A program made the translations under genes and the position numbers. A stretch of DNA of 64,000 nucleotides from Solimonas thermocellulolyticum (GTDB lineage Bacteria; Pseudomonadota; Gammaproteobacteria; Nevskiales; Nevskiaceae). The DNA is taken from the NCBI RefSeq assembly GCF_040327995.1, contig NZ_JBEPIJ010000001.1, positions 124,001-188,000 on the forward strand. Direction: 5' to 3'. This document shows positions 1 to 8,063 of the stretch, one piece after another (the first letter of the stretch is position 1; the number at the start of each line of letters is the position of its first letter). Under the pieces are notes generated by a model. The model saw only the letters and a program-made list of their open reading frames with translations, was not told the DNA's origin and searched no databases.

Positions 1-250
1 TGGGACGAGACGCGCCATCATCACCATAGCCGTGGTGGTAGGCGCTGAGGTCGATGTTGAAGTACTGCGTGATCGGCACACCGACACCGACGAAGAACCC
101 CAATCCGTCGCCGGAGGCGCGTGCGCCATCGGCAAAGGCGTGAGAGTATCCGCCCTGGATCGTCCACTTCGGATACATCGTTTCGGCATTGGCGGCGACC
201 GGGACCGCGGTCAGCGCAGCAGCTGCCAGGAGGCATCCCCTTATTCTCAT
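1..250 (-). CDS. Outer-membrane beta-barrel protein, 5' part only
   Basis: Only the first 83 codons lie in the window; the gene runs off the left edge. The ATG at 250 follows a GAGG ribosome site about 8 bases upstream. The N-terminus is a clear Sec signal peptide (MRIRGCLLAAAALTAVPVAA, cleavage near ANA-ET). After it come short alternating strands with aromatic residues (YPKWTIQGGYSHAF, GLGFFVGVGVPI, YFNIDLSAYHHGY), as in small OmpA/OmpW-type barrels. Exact family cannot be fixed from the fragment. It is divergent from sohB across 132 bases that contain a CAAACCGG/CCGGTTTG inverted repeat (282-289, 334-341). Confidence 0.7.
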   Translation of the reverse strand, partial: MRIRGCLLAAAALTAVPVAANAETMYPKWTIQGGYSHAFADGARASGDGLGFFVGVGVPITQYFNIDLSAYHHGYGDDGASRP

Positions 251-382
251 CGTCGACCTCGTCAGTTCCTTTTTGAGTTCCCAAACCGGCGCGCAGCAAT
301 TGACTTCGGACCGCAAACGCGGCTGCAGAATGACCGGTTTGCCCAATACTATATCGCTGGACCTCTGAATTTGCACCACGTC

Positions 383-1414
383 ATGCTCGAACCGCTGCTA
401 CAGGAGTATTTGCTCTTTTTGGCCAAGACGGTGACGGTGGTGCTCGCCATGGCGGCAGCGGTAATGATTGCGCTCAACGCTGTACGTTTGCTGAACACGC
501 TCAGAGACGGCGAACGCCTGCATGTGCGCAGCCTCAACCAGCGATTTCAAGACCTGGCCGACGCGGTGCGCGAGACGGTGCTGCCGGACGCCCAGATCAA
601 GAAACTGCGTCGACAGCGCAAGGCCGAGGCCAAGGCACGCCACAAGGGGCACCGGGCCGAGCGCCCGCGCGTGTTCGTACTCGACTTCGACGGCGATCTG
701 CACGCACATGCGGTGGAGGCCTTGCGCGAGGAGGTCAGCGCGGTCCTGCAAGCGGCCCAGCCTGGCGACGAGGTGCTGCTGCGGCTGGAAAGCGAAGGGG
801 GGCTGGTACATGCCTACGGGCTCGCCGCCTCCCAGCTCGCTCGCTTCAGGGCGGCCTCGGTCCCGCTGACCGTGGCCATCGACAAGGTCGCGGCCAGCGG
901 CGGCTACCTGATGGCCTGCGTTGCCAACCGCATCCTCGCCGCGCCGTTTGCGATCGTGGGGTCGATCGGGGTGGTCGCGCAGCTACCGAACTTTCACCGT
1001 CTGCTACGGCGCATGGATGTGGACTACGAGCTGCACACGGCGGGCGAGTTCAAGCGTACGCTCACGCTGTTCGGCGAAAACACCGAAGCCGGCCGCGCCA
1101 AGTTCAAGCAGGAGATCGAAGACACCCATCAGCTGTTCAAGCAGTTCATCGCCGAGCACCGGCCACAGCTCGACCTGGCAAAGGTCGCCACCGGCGAGCA
1201 CTGGTTCGGCGCACGCGCGCTCGCGCTCAAGCTGGTCGATGCCTTGCAGACCAGCGATGATTTCCTGCTCCAGAAAGCCGACGAGGCCGAGCTGATCGCG
1301 CTGCGCTATCAGCGTCGGCCGCGCCTCGCCGAGCGTCTCGCCCACAGCTTGACGACGCTCGGCATGCACCTGCGCCGCGGCCTGCAAAGCGGCGCCGGTG
1401 CACGCTGGCGCTGA
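383..1414 (+). CDS. sohB: SohB-type S49 inner-membrane serine peptidase
   Basis: 343 residues, membrane-anchored peptidase of family S49 (SppA/SohB). An N-terminal membrane segment (about residues 11-34) is followed by a basic linker with KKLRRQRK. The catalytic Ser is in DKVAASGGY (Ser172) and the general-base Lys in GEFKRTLT (Lys224), in the single-copy arrangement of SohB. The start ATG at 383 is chosen because the hydrophobic anchor begins right after it; upstream in-frame codons read as low-complexity non-protein sequence. The TTGACT at 300-305 may be part of its promoter. The substrate is unknown even in E. coli, where it was found as a multicopy suppressor of degP loss; a Do-family protease gene lies just downstream here. 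Confidence 0.92.
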   Translation: MLEPLLQEYLLFLAKTVTVVLAMAAAVMIALNAVRLLNTLRDGERLHVRSLNQRFQDLADAVRETVLPDAQIKKLRRQRKAEAKARHKGHRAERPRVFVLDFDGDLHAHAVEALREEVSAVLQAAQPGDEVLLRLESEGGLVHAYGLAASQLARFRAASVPLTVAIDKVAASGGYLMACVANRILAAPFAIVGSIGVVAQLPNFHRLLRRMDVDYELHTAGEFKRTLTLFGENTEAGRAKFKQEIEDTHQLFKQFIAEHRPQLDLAKVATGEHWFGARALALKLVDALQTSDDFLLQKADEAELIALRYQRRPRLAERLAHSLTTLGMHLRRGLQSGAGARWR

Positions 1415-1469
1415 GCGAGACAGACGCTACCATTAGCTCGCCCTCGCATCCACACCAGAGATCCGCAAA

Positions 1470-2102
1470 ATGAAAGTCGTGAGCCGCAGCTTTCGTGCCA
1501 ATGGTCGCATCCCCGGGCGCTGCGCCTTCGCCGTCAAATCGCCGACGACGCACGTGCGACTGTCCCAGAATCGCAATCCGCATTTGGCCTGGAGCGGCGC
1601 ACCCCCGGGCACACGCAGCTTCGTGATCACCTGTATCGATGCCGACGCGCCGACCCGGCCCGACGACGTCAATCAAGAGGGGCGGCAGGTGCCCGTGGAC
1701 CTGCCGCGCGCCGAATTCGTGCACTGGCTGATGGTGGACGTGCCGGCACACGTAACCGAGATCGCCGAGGGCAGCTGCTCGAATGCGGTGACCGCGCGCG
1801 GCAAAGCCCAGCCCCCTGGGCCGCCCGGCGCGCGTCAAGGCCTGAACGACTACACCGGCTGGTTCAAGGGCGACCCCGACATGGACGGCCGCTATCTGGG
1901 CTACGACGGACCGTGTCCGCCGTGGAACGATGCGCGCGTGCACCACTATCGCTTCGAGGTCTATGCCACCGACCTGGACCGTTGCGAGGTCGGCGAGGCG
2001 TTCACGCTGGCCGACCTGCGCAAGGCGCTGGATGGACATGTTCTCGCCCAAGGCGGCCTGACCGGCCGCTACAGCCTCAATCCCTCCATCAAGCTGCGCT
2101 GA
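1470..2102 (+). CDS. YbhB/YbcL family PEBP-like protein
   Basis: 210 residues, phosphatidylethanolamine-binding-protein fold of the bacterial YbhB/YbcL (Raf kinase inhibitor-like) type. Visible family motifs are DADAPTRPDD (ligand-site DxDAP), HWLMVDVPAHV, and the GYDGPCPPWNDARVHHYRFEVYA block that forms the anion pocket; the Pro-rich turn and HHY are typical. No signal peptide is visible, so it is probably cytoplasmic. Bacterial members have no well-settled function. It lies 55 bases after sohB on the same strand and 88 bases before the Do protease, so co-transcription with sohB is possible but not shown. Confidence 0.85.
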   Translation: MKVVSRSFRANGRIPGRCAFAVKSPTTHVRLSQNRNPHLAWSGAPPGTRSFVITCIDADAPTRPDDVNQEGRQVPVDLPRAEFVHWLMVDVPAHVTEIAEGSCSNAVTARGKAQPPGPPGARQGLNDYTGWFKGDPDMDGRYLGYDGPCPPWNDARVHHYRFEVYATDLDRCEVGEAFTLADLRKALDGHVLAQGGLTGRYSLNPSIKLR

Positions 2103-2190
2103 GCGCAGACCCGCGCATGAAACTCACATGCTGCATCGCGGTCAGAGGTCCGCTGCAGCTCGTGCAGACCGACTAACCACAAGGATCCCG

Positions 2191-3600
2191 ATGTCCCAAC
2201 ATATCGCCGTCAAAATCCTGGCGCCGCTTGCGGTTTCCGCATCGATCATCGCCAGCGCGCTGATGCTCACCAGCACACCGGAACCGGCCCGCGCCGACAT
2301 CCCCTTGAGCACCCCCGCGACGCAGCAGGGGCTGCCGACGCTGGCGCCCATGCTCAAGCAGGTGATGCCCGGCGTGGTGAACATCTCGGTCACCGGCGAA
2401 GTGGAGGTGCAGAATCCGTTCGGCCCCTTCATGGACGACCCGATGTTCCGGCGCTTCTTCGGTGTGCCGGACATGCCGCGCGAACGCGAGTTCCAGTCGG
2501 TCGGCTCGGGTGTCGTCGTCGATGCCCGTAACGGTTACATCCTCACCAACAACCACGTCGTCGAGCGCGCCAAAGAGATCAAGGTCTACCTCAACGACGA
2601 CCGCGAGTTCGATGCCGAGTTGGTGGGCGGCGACCCGGAAACCGACGTCGCCGTGCTCAAGGTGAAGGCGGACAAGCTCACCGCGGTGCGTCTGGGCGAC
2701 TCGGACGCGCTGGAGGTGGGCGACTTCGTCGTCGCCATCGGTTCGCCGTTCAATCTGCGTCAGACCGTGACCAGCGGCATCGTCAGCGCGCTGGGCCGCA
2801 CCGGCGTGTCCAACGGTTATGGTGACTTCATCCAGACCGACGCGTCGATCAATCCGGGCAATTCCGGCGGCGCGCTGGTCAACCTGCGCGGCGAGCTCGT
2901 CGGCATTCCGTCGATGATCTTCTCGCGCTCGGGCGGCAACATCGGCATCGGCTTTGCGATCCCGGTGAACCTCGCCAAGAGCATCATGGATCAGCTCATT
3001 GAGCACGGCGAGGTCGAGCGCGGCCGCATCGGCATCATGGGCCAGCCGCTGACGCCGGAACTGGCCAAGGCCTTCGGCCTCGAAAACACCCGGGGCGCCG
3101 TGGTCACGCGCGTGCTGCCGGATTCGCCCGCCCAGAAGGCCGGCCTCAAGCCCGAGGACATCATCATCGAAGCCAATGGCAAGCCGATCACTGATTTCCT
3201 GCAATTGCGCAACATCGTCGGCCTGCTGCGCGTGGGCGACAAGGTAACGCTCAAGGTGTTGCGCAACGGCAAGGAGAAGAAGCTGACCGTCACCGTCGGC
3301 AAGGATGACGAGGCCGCGTCCACCGGGGAGGAATTGCATCCGCGCCTGGCCGGCGCCACGTTTGCGCCGGTGGACGACGCCGCGCGCGACGTCGCCGCCG
3401 ACCGCGGCATCGTCGTGCAATCGGTGCAGCCCGGATCGCCCGCCGCACGCGCCGGCCTGCGCCAGGGCGATGTGATCCTGTCAGTGAACCGCCAGCCGGT
3501 GACGACGATGGAAGCCTTCCGTGCCCAGGCGAGAAACAAGGGCCAGTTGCTGCTGCACATCCGTCGCGGTCAGGGGGCGATGTTCCTGCTGCTGCAATAG
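2191..3600 (+). CDS. degQ: Do-family periplasmic serine endoprotease (DegQ/DegP/MucD)
   Basis: 469 residues. It is a periplasmic chaperone-protease that degrades misfolded envelope proteins. A signal peptide ends near ARA-D (residue 35). The trypsin-like domain carries the triad His122 (TNNHVV), Asp152 (ETDVAVL) and Ser225 (NPGNSGGAL). Two PDZ domains follow (about 280-370 and 385-465; GAVVTRVLPDSPAQKAGL and GIVVQSVQPGSPAARAGL). The short loop before His is closer to DegQ/MucD than to DegP with its long LA loop, so the symbol is a best guess within the Do family. The ATG at 2191 follows AAGGATCCCG; a longer in-frame start at 2128 would add 21 residues ahead of the signal peptide and is unlikely. 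Confidence 0.93.
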   Translation: MSQHIAVKILAPLAVSASIIASALMLTSTPEPARADIPLSTPATQQGLPTLAPMLKQVMPGVVNISVTGEVEVQNPFGPFMDDPMFRRFFGVPDMPREREFQSVGSGVVVDARNGYILTNNHVVERAKEIKVYLNDDREFDAELVGGDPETDVAVLKVKADKLTAVRLGDSDALEVGDFVVAIGSPFNLRQTVTSGIVSALGRTGVSNGYGDFIQTDASINPGNSGGALVNLRGELVGIPSMIFSRSGGNIGIGFAIPVNLAKSIMDQLIEHGEVERGRIGIMGQPLTPELAKAFGLENTRGAVVTRVLPDSPAQKAGLKPEDIIIEANGKPITDFLQLRNIVGLLRVGDKVTLKVLRNGKEKKLTVTVGKDDEAASTGEELHPRLAGATFAPVDDAARDVAADRGIVVQSVQPGSPAARAGLRQGDVILSVNRQPVTTMEAFRAQARNKGQLLLHIRRGQGAMFLLLQ

Positions 3601-3633
3601 CGCACCCTCCCGTTCGGAGTTTGTCGCGGACGT

Positions 3634-3655
3634 GCCCGGGGATGGTCCCCCGGGC
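3634..3655 (+). terminator. GC-rich hairpin after the Do protease gene
   Basis: GCCCGGGG (3634-3641) pairs perfectly with CCCCGGGC (3648-3655) across a 6-base loop. It lies 33 bases after the stop of the Do protease gene. There is no T-run, so it could be a weak or Rho-assisted terminator, or only a GC palindrome. Confidence 0.35.
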
Positions 3656-3774
3656 GCGTCTGCGCCAAGGCGCGCCAGAGGCACGCCTCGACACGCCTGA
3701 ACAGCCGCGCGCGCCGTTGCCCGCGCCGATCTTTTGCTGGAAACTGGACGAGGCACACTGGACACAGCCGTTCA

Positions 3775-3975
3775 ATGATCGACGCCGAAATCCAGCAACT
3801 CGAAGAACGCGTGCAACGTTTGATCGCGGCCTACCGGCAGGCACGGCTCGAACAGAAGCGCGCAATGCAGGAGCGCGATCGCCTGCTCGCACTCAACGCC
3901 GAGTTGCGGCGGCGCATCGAGGGCATCGTCGAACGCGTGCGCTCACTCGAATCCGAATCGGAGCACGAAGTGTGA
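3775..3975 (+). CDS. TIGR02449 family small coiled-coil protein
   Basis: 66 residues, nearly all predicted helix with heptad spacing (IQQLEERVQRLIAAYRQARL, RLLALNAELRRRIEGIVERV). It has the size and position of the TIGR02449 family that sits directly before zapA in Pseudomonas and Xanthomonas relatives. The function is unknown; a ZapB-like coiled-coil partner role is suggested only by its shape and neighbour. Its TGA overlaps the GTG start of zapA (GTGTGA), which implies translational coupling. Confidence 0.82.
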   Translation: MIDAEIQQLEERVQRLIAAYRQARLEQKRAMQERDRLLALNAELRRRIEGIVERVRSLESESEHEV

Positions 3976-4304
3976 ACAGCAAGGAATCGGCCGCCAAGCC
4001 GGCTCAAGAACCGCTGTCGATCACCGTGCGCATCATGGGCAAGGAGTACAGCGTGATCTGCCCAGCCGAGGAGCACGAAGCGCTGGTGAAGTCCGCGGAC
4101 TTTCTCAACGAGCGCATGACCAGCATCCGCCGCCGCGGCAAGGCCCTGGGCACCGAGAAGATCGCGGTCATGGCGGCGCTCAACATCGCCCGCGAACTGC
4201 TCGAACTCAAGGGCGTCGAAGGCGTCGCCAGCGCCAGCCCCGAATCCGTTCACCGGCTGCGGCAACTGTCCCTGGACATCGACTCGTCGCTGTCGATGGA
4301 GTGA
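3972..4304 (+). CDS. zapA: Cell-division protein ZapA
   Basis: 110 residues. ZapA binds and bundles FtsZ at the Z-ring. The core motifs SITVRIMGKEYSVICPAEE, ALVKSADFLNERMTSIR and EKIAVMAALNIARELLELK match the N-terminal FtsZ-binding domain and the start of the C-terminal dimerising helix. The GTG at 3972 is used because it overlaps the upstream stop by 4 bases and the conserved region begins shortly after; extending upstream gives non-protein-like sequence. It is followed by 6S RNA and fthC, the standard gammaproteobacterial order. Confidence 0.92.
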   Translation: MNSKESAAKPAQEPLSITVRIMGKEYSVICPAEEHEALVKSADFLNERMTSIRRRGKALGTEKIAVMAALNIARELLELKGVEGVASASPESVHRLRQLSLDIDSSLSME

Positions 4305-4355
4305 CGCGCGGCGACGTCGGCGCGACCACCGGCAAAAACGTTCCCACATCCGCAG

Positions 4356-4364
4356 TGATATGCT
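4356..4364 (+). promoter_or_regulatory. Extended -10 promoter for 6S RNA
   Basis: TGATATGCT (4356-4364) fits an extended -10 (TGn then TATGCT). It lies 5-6 bases upstream of the predicted 6S RNA 5' end near 4370. No good -35 is seen, as is common for extended -10 promoters. Confidence 0.5.
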
Positions 4365-4369
4365 TTCCA

Positions 4370-4557
4370 GGTGTCTCCTGCGGTGTTCGACGACCGGTCT
4401 GGAACCCCTTGAGCCTATTTGCACCGAAAGGGAGCCGTAGCCGTGCCGGGTGTGCAGGCCCACCTTCGCAGTGGGAAGCCCGATGGCAAGGCGAGGTGCC
4501 CACTTGAGACGCTGTCTCAAGGTCGATGACCGGATGACGGCACAGGCGGGAGACACC
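4370..4557 (+). ncRNA. ssrS: 6S RNA (SsrS)
   Basis: About 188 bases between zapA and fthC, the fixed gammaproteobacterial position. The terminal stem is visible: GGTGTCTCC (4370-4378) pairs exactly with GGAGACACC (4549-4557). The 5' arm contains GGTCTGGAACCCCTTGAGCC, like the CCAGTCCCCTGAGCC of E. coli 6S. The 3' arm carries CTTGAGACGCTGTCTCAAG, the counterpart of the CTTGAACCAAGGGTTCAAG hairpin. It acts by mimicking an open promoter and holding sigma-70 RNA polymerase in stationary phase. The last 24 bases overlap the first codons of the downstream fthC reading frame. Confidence 0.9.
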
Positions 4558-5127
4558 ACCCTACGCAAGCACGCCTTGCGCCGCGAACTGCGGCAGCAGC
4601 GTGCGCGTGTGCCCGTGGCAGCGCGCGCACGCGCCGCAGAGCGCGCCACTGCCGTTCTCGCGCGCACACGCGCCTGGCGCGTCGCCCGCCACGTCGGTAT
4701 CTATCTGGCTTGCGGCAGCGAACTGCCCACCGATCCCTTGATCCGGCTCGCCTTGCGCGACGGCAAGCGCCTTTACGTACCGCGCATCGGCGCGCAGGGC
4801 AGCATGCGCTTCCTCGCCTGGCGTCCGGGCGCGGCAATGCGGCGCAACCAGCACGGCATCGACGAACCGCGACGGGCACCGATGCGCCCGTGGCGTGAAC
4901 TCGACCTCATCATCGTGCCACTGGTCGGCTTCGATCGCAGCGGCTATCGTCTGGGCGCCGGCGGCGGCTACTACGACCGCCTGTTCGCGCGCCGCCACGC
5001 CACACGCCCGACCTGCCTGGGCTGGGCACTGGCGCAGCAGCAGATCCCCGCCGTGCCGCGCGATCCCTGGGATCGACGCCTGGACGGCATCGTCACCGAA
5101 CGAGGGGTGGTATGGCCTATTGGCTGA
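4534..5127 (+). CDS. fthC: 5-formyltetrahydrofolate cyclo-ligase
   Basis: 197 residues if the ATG at 4534 is used. The enzyme (YgfA/MTHFS) converts 5-formyl-THF to 5,10-methenyl-THF with ATP. Family features are KHALRRELRQQR near the N-terminus, IYLACGSELPTDPLI, VPLVGFDRSGYRLGAGGGYYDR (the ATP/folate site) and CLGWALAQQ. The ATG at 4534 lies inside the 3' arm of 6S RNA. A TTG at 4576 would place the start outside the RNA and match the shorter E. coli protein, so the start is uncertain. Its 3' end overlaps the EVE gene by 16 bases. Confidence 0.9.
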   Translation: MTAQAGDTTLRKHALRRELRQQRARVPVAARARAAERATAVLARTRAWRVARHVGIYLACGSELPTDPLIRLALRDGKRLYVPRIGAQGSMRFLAWRPGAAMRRNQHGIDEPRRAPMRPWRELDLIIVPLVGFDRSGYRLGAGGGYYDRLFARRHATRPTCLGWALAQQQIPAVPRDPWDRRLDGIVTERGVVWPIG

Positions 5128-5579
5128 TGAAATCGGAACCCGATTGCTTTTCGATCGACGATCTGGCCAAGCGCCCGAACCAGATCTCCGGATGGGATGG
5201 GGTACGCAACTACCAGGTGCGTAACATGTTCCGCGACGAGATGAGAATCGGCGATAGGGCCTTTTTCTATCACTCGAGCTGCGCCGAGCCGGGTGTGGTC
5301 GGCGTGATGCGCATCGTCTCCAACGCCTATCCCGACCCGACCCAGTTCGACCCTAAGGCCGATCACTACGATCCCAAGTCCACACGCGAGAACCCGCGCT
5401 GGCTCCAGGTCGACGTGCAGTTCGAACGAAAGCTCGACAAGCCGGTGACGCTGGCGACGCTGCGCGCGCACGAGGCGCAGCTCAAGGGCATGCTGGTGCT
5501 CGCCCGCGGCTCGCGCCTGTCGGTGACGCCGGTACGCCCCGAACACTGGGACTACGTGCTCAAGCTCGCCGGCGAATAG
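5112..5579 (+). CDS. EVE-domain protein (PUA-like fold)
   Basis: 155 residues, a single EVE domain. Typical motifs are YWLMKSEPDCFSIDDL at the N-terminus, WDGVRNYQVRNMFRDEM, GDRAFFYHSS (nucleotide-base pocket) and PRWLQVDVQF. EVE domains resemble YTH and ASCH domains and are thought to bind modified nucleotides in DNA or RNA; solo EVE proteins have no settled role. It overlaps the end of fthC by 16 bases, so the two are probably translated from one message, and it ends 4 bases before the convergent ilvA. Confidence 0.9.
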   Translation: MAYWLMKSEPDCFSIDDLAKRPNQISGWDGVRNYQVRNMFRDEMRIGDRAFFYHSSCAEPGVVGVMRIVSNAYPDPTQFDPKADHYDPKSTRENPRWLQVDVQFERKLDKPVTLATLRAHEAQLKGMLVLARGSRLSVTPVRPEHWDYVLKLAGE

Positions 5580-5583
5580 CGGC

Positions 5584-7143
5584 TCAGTCCGTGCCGAGAA
5601 ACAGCCGGTAGGCCGGGTTGTCACTCTCCTCGACGTAGGCATAGCCGAGTGCGTCGAGCGAACGCCGGCACTCGGCCCATTGTTTCTGCGGCACCTGCAG
5701 GCCGCAGAGCACGCGCCCGTAGGCCGCACCGTGATTGCGGTAGTGGAACAGCGAGATGTTCCAGCGCGAGCCGATCGCATTGAGAAAATCCAGCGCGGCG
5801 CCGGGCCGCTCGGGGAACTCGAAGCGGAACAGACGCTCATCCTTGAGCCCCGGGCAACGGCCGCCGACCATGAAGCGCACGTGCAGCTTCGCCATCTCGT
5901 TGCCGCTCATGTCGATGACCTCGTAACCGGCATCGCGCAGACTCTGCAGCACCGCGCTGCGCTGCTCGGCGCCATCGGTGATACGGATGCCGACGAAGAT
6001 GTGCGCGGCTTCGGCCGAGCTGTAGCGGTAGTTGAATTCGGTGATCAGCCGTTTGCCGATGTGCTTGAGGAAGCGCTTGTAGGCACCGGGCCGCTCCTCG
6101 ATGGTCACCGCGAGCAGCATCTCCGCCTCGTCGCCGAGCTCCGCGCGCTCGGCAATGTGGCGCAGCCGGTCGAAGTTGAGATTGGCACCGGAGACGATCG
6201 CCGCCAGCGTCTTGCCGCTGACGTGGTTCTCGTGCACCCAGCGCTTGAGCCCGGCGACGGCCAGCGCGCCGGCGGGTTCGGGCAGCGAGCGATTGTCGTA
6301 GAAGACGTCCCGTGTGGCCGCGCAGATCTCATCGACGTTGACGGTGACGCAGGCGTCGACCAGGTGACGGGCGACACGGAAGTTCTCCTCGCCGATCTGG
6401 CGCACCGCGACGCCATCGGCGAACAGGCCGACCTGCGGCAACACGACGCGCCGTCCGGCGCGCATCGCCGCCTCGAAGCAGTTGGAGTCGTCCGGCTCGA
6501 CCGCGATGACCCGGGTCTTCGGCCGCACCGATTTGATCCACGCCGCCACGCCGGCGAGCAGACCGCCGCCGCCCACTGGCACGAACACGGCATCCAGCTC
6601 GCCGCACTGTTCGAGCAGCTCGCGGCCGATGGTACCCTGGCCGGCGATCACATCCGGATCGTCGTAAGGGTGCACCATGGTCATGCCCCTTTCGGCGGCG
6701 AGCGCGAGCGCATGCTCGCGCGCGTCGTCGTAGGCGTCGCCGTGCAGGATCGCCCTGCCGCCGAGCGCGCGCACCGATTCGACCTTGAGCGCTGGCGTGG
6801 TCCGCGGCATCACGATCCAGGCCGTCAACCCCAACTGCCGGGCCGCCAGCGCCACGCCCTGTGCGTGATTGCCGGCCGATGCGGTGATCACGCCGCGTGC
6901 ACGCTCGGCCGCGGACATTTGCGCGATGCGGTTGTAGGCGCCGCGCAGCTTGAACGAGTGCACCGACTGCTGGTCCTCGCGCTTGAGCAGCACGCGGTTG
7001 TTGAGCCGCTGCGACAGCTTGCGCGCTTCCTCGAGCGCGCTGATCACCGCCACGTCGTACACCTTGGCCGCCTCGATGCGGGCGCGATAGCTGGCGAGCA
7101 GTCGCGAGAGGTCATGGGCGGCGGCCCGGGATGGCGGCGTCAA
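5584..7143 (-). CDS. ilvA: Threonine ammonia-lyase, biosynthetic
   Basis: 519 residues, PLP enzyme turning threonine into 2-oxobutanoate for isoleucine synthesis. The PLP lysine is in SVHSFKLRGAYNR (Lys65); the phosphate-binding GGGGL loop is in VPVGGGGLLAG. The length and C-terminal part (from about residue 330, with ITEFNYRYSS and FRFEFPERPGAALDFL) show the two ACT-like regulatory domains of the isoleucine-inhibited enzyme rather than the short catabolic TdcB form. The start is a TTG at 7143 preceded by GGGAG at good spacing; no ATG lies between it and conserved sequence. It is divergent from proC. Confidence 0.95.
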   Translation of the reverse strand: MTPPSRAAAHDLSRLLASYRARIEAAKVYDVAVISALEEARKLSQRLNNRVLLKREDQQSVHSFKLRGAYNRIAQMSAAERARGVITASAGNHAQGVALAARQLGLTAWIVMPRTTPALKVESVRALGGRAILHGDAYDDAREHALALAAERGMTMVHPYDDPDVIAGQGTIGRELLEQCGELDAVFVPVGGGGLLAGVAAWIKSVRPKTRVIAVEPDDSNCFEAAMRAGRRVVLPQVGLFADGVAVRQIGEENFRVARHLVDACVTVNVDEICAATRDVFYDNRSLPEPAGALAVAGLKRWVHENHVSGKTLAAIVSGANLNFDRLRHIAERAELGDEAEMLLAVTIEERPGAYKRFLKHIGKRLITEFNYRYSSAEAAHIFVGIRITDGAEQRSAVLQSLRDAGYEVIDMSGNEMAKLHVRFMVGGRCPGLKDERLFRFEFPERPGAALDFLNAIGSRWNISLFHYRNHGAAYGRVLCGLQVPQKQWAECRRSLDALGYAYVEESDNPAYRLFLGTD

Positions 7144-7247
7144 GGTGGAAGCTCCCTAACCGAATCGTCTGCGCCACCCGGATGAGCAGCGCTGGGCAAT
7201 GCCCTATGATACCGCGCACTTGCACGCTCCCCTGCACGCTCACGAGC

Positions 7248-8063
7248 ATGTCCTCGCGCATTGCTTTCATCGGCGGCGGCAACATGGCCGCCAGCCTGAT
7301 CGGCGGGCTGCTGACCGCCGGCCACGACGCCGCGCGCATCCGCGTCGCCGAGATCGGCGACGAGCGCCGCGCGTGGCTGCGGCAGCGCTTCGGCGTCGAG
7401 GTCTTCGCCGACGCGGCGGCGGCGATCGATGGGGCCGAAGCCCTCGTGCTCGCGGTCAAGCCGCAGCAGATGCGCGAGGCACTCGCCGGCCTGCGGCCGC
7501 AGGCCGGCACGACGGTGATCTCGATCGCCGCCGGCCTTGCGCTCGCCAGCCTGCGCCGTTGGCTCGGCGCCCACCTGCACTACGTGCGCAGCATGCCGAA
7601 CACACCGGCGCTGCTCGGTGCCGGCATCAGCGGCCTGTACGCGCCGCCGACCACGCCCGCCTCCGCGCGCGCGCTGGCGGAGTCCATTCTCGGCGCCGCC
7701 GGGGACTATGTCTGGCTCGACGAAGAGTCGCAGATGGACGCGGTGACCGCGGTCTCAGGCTCGGGGCCGGCGTACTACTTTGCACTGACCGAAGCCCTGC
7801 GCGAGGCCGGGGTCGCGCTCGGGCTGGCGCCAGAGACCGCGGCGCGGCTCGCTCGCCAGACCTTCATCGGCGCCGCGCGCATGGCCGCAGGGGACGACGA
7901 CGTCGCCGAGCTGCGCGCGCGCGTGACCTCCAAGGGTGGCACCACCGAGGCCGCCCTGCAGCGCTTCGAAGCCGGCGGCCTCAGCGACCTCGTCAAGCAG
8001 GCGGTGGCCGCCGCGGCCCGTCGCGGTGCAGAACTCGGCGCCATGCTCGATCGGGAGGCCTGA
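7248..8063 (+). CDS. proC: Pyrroline-5-carboxylate reductase
   Basis: 271 residues, last step of proline synthesis (P5C to proline with NAD(P)H). N-terminal Rossmann motif RIAFIGGGNMAASLIGGLL, then LAVKPQQM and RSMPNTPALLGAGISGLY. The C-terminal signature SGSGPAYYFALTEAL, plus RVTSKGGTTEAALQ, is diagnostic. The ATG at 7248 is chosen because the nucleotide-binding motif starts at once. TATGAT at 7205-7210 could be its -10. The usual upstream yggS is not present here. It overlaps yggT by one base (TGATG). Confidence 0.96.
   Translation: MSSRIAFIGGGNMAASLIGGLLTAGHDAARIRVAEIGDERRAWLRQRFGVEVFADAAAAIDGAEALVLAVKPQQMREALAGLRPQAGTTVISIAAGLALASLRRWLGAHLHYVRSMPNTPALLGAGISGLYAPPTTPASARALAESILGAAGDYVWLDEESQMDAVTAVSGSGPAYYFALTEALREAGVALGLAPETAARLARQTFIGAARMAAGDDDVAELRARVTSKGGTTEAALQRFEAGGLSDLVKQAVAAAARRGAELGAMLDREA

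Noticed and set aside
2173..3420. Long antisense reading frame opposite the Do protease gene
   Set aside because: It mirrors the codon structure of a well-supported protease with intact triad and PDZ domains; its own translation shows no recognisable domain. Similar antisense frames opposite ilvA, alaS, recA, lysC and the GGDEF gene were rejected on the same ground.
4301..4507. Short forward reading frame between zapA and fthC
   Set aside because: It lies within the 6S RNA gene, whose secondary structure and position explain the sequence.
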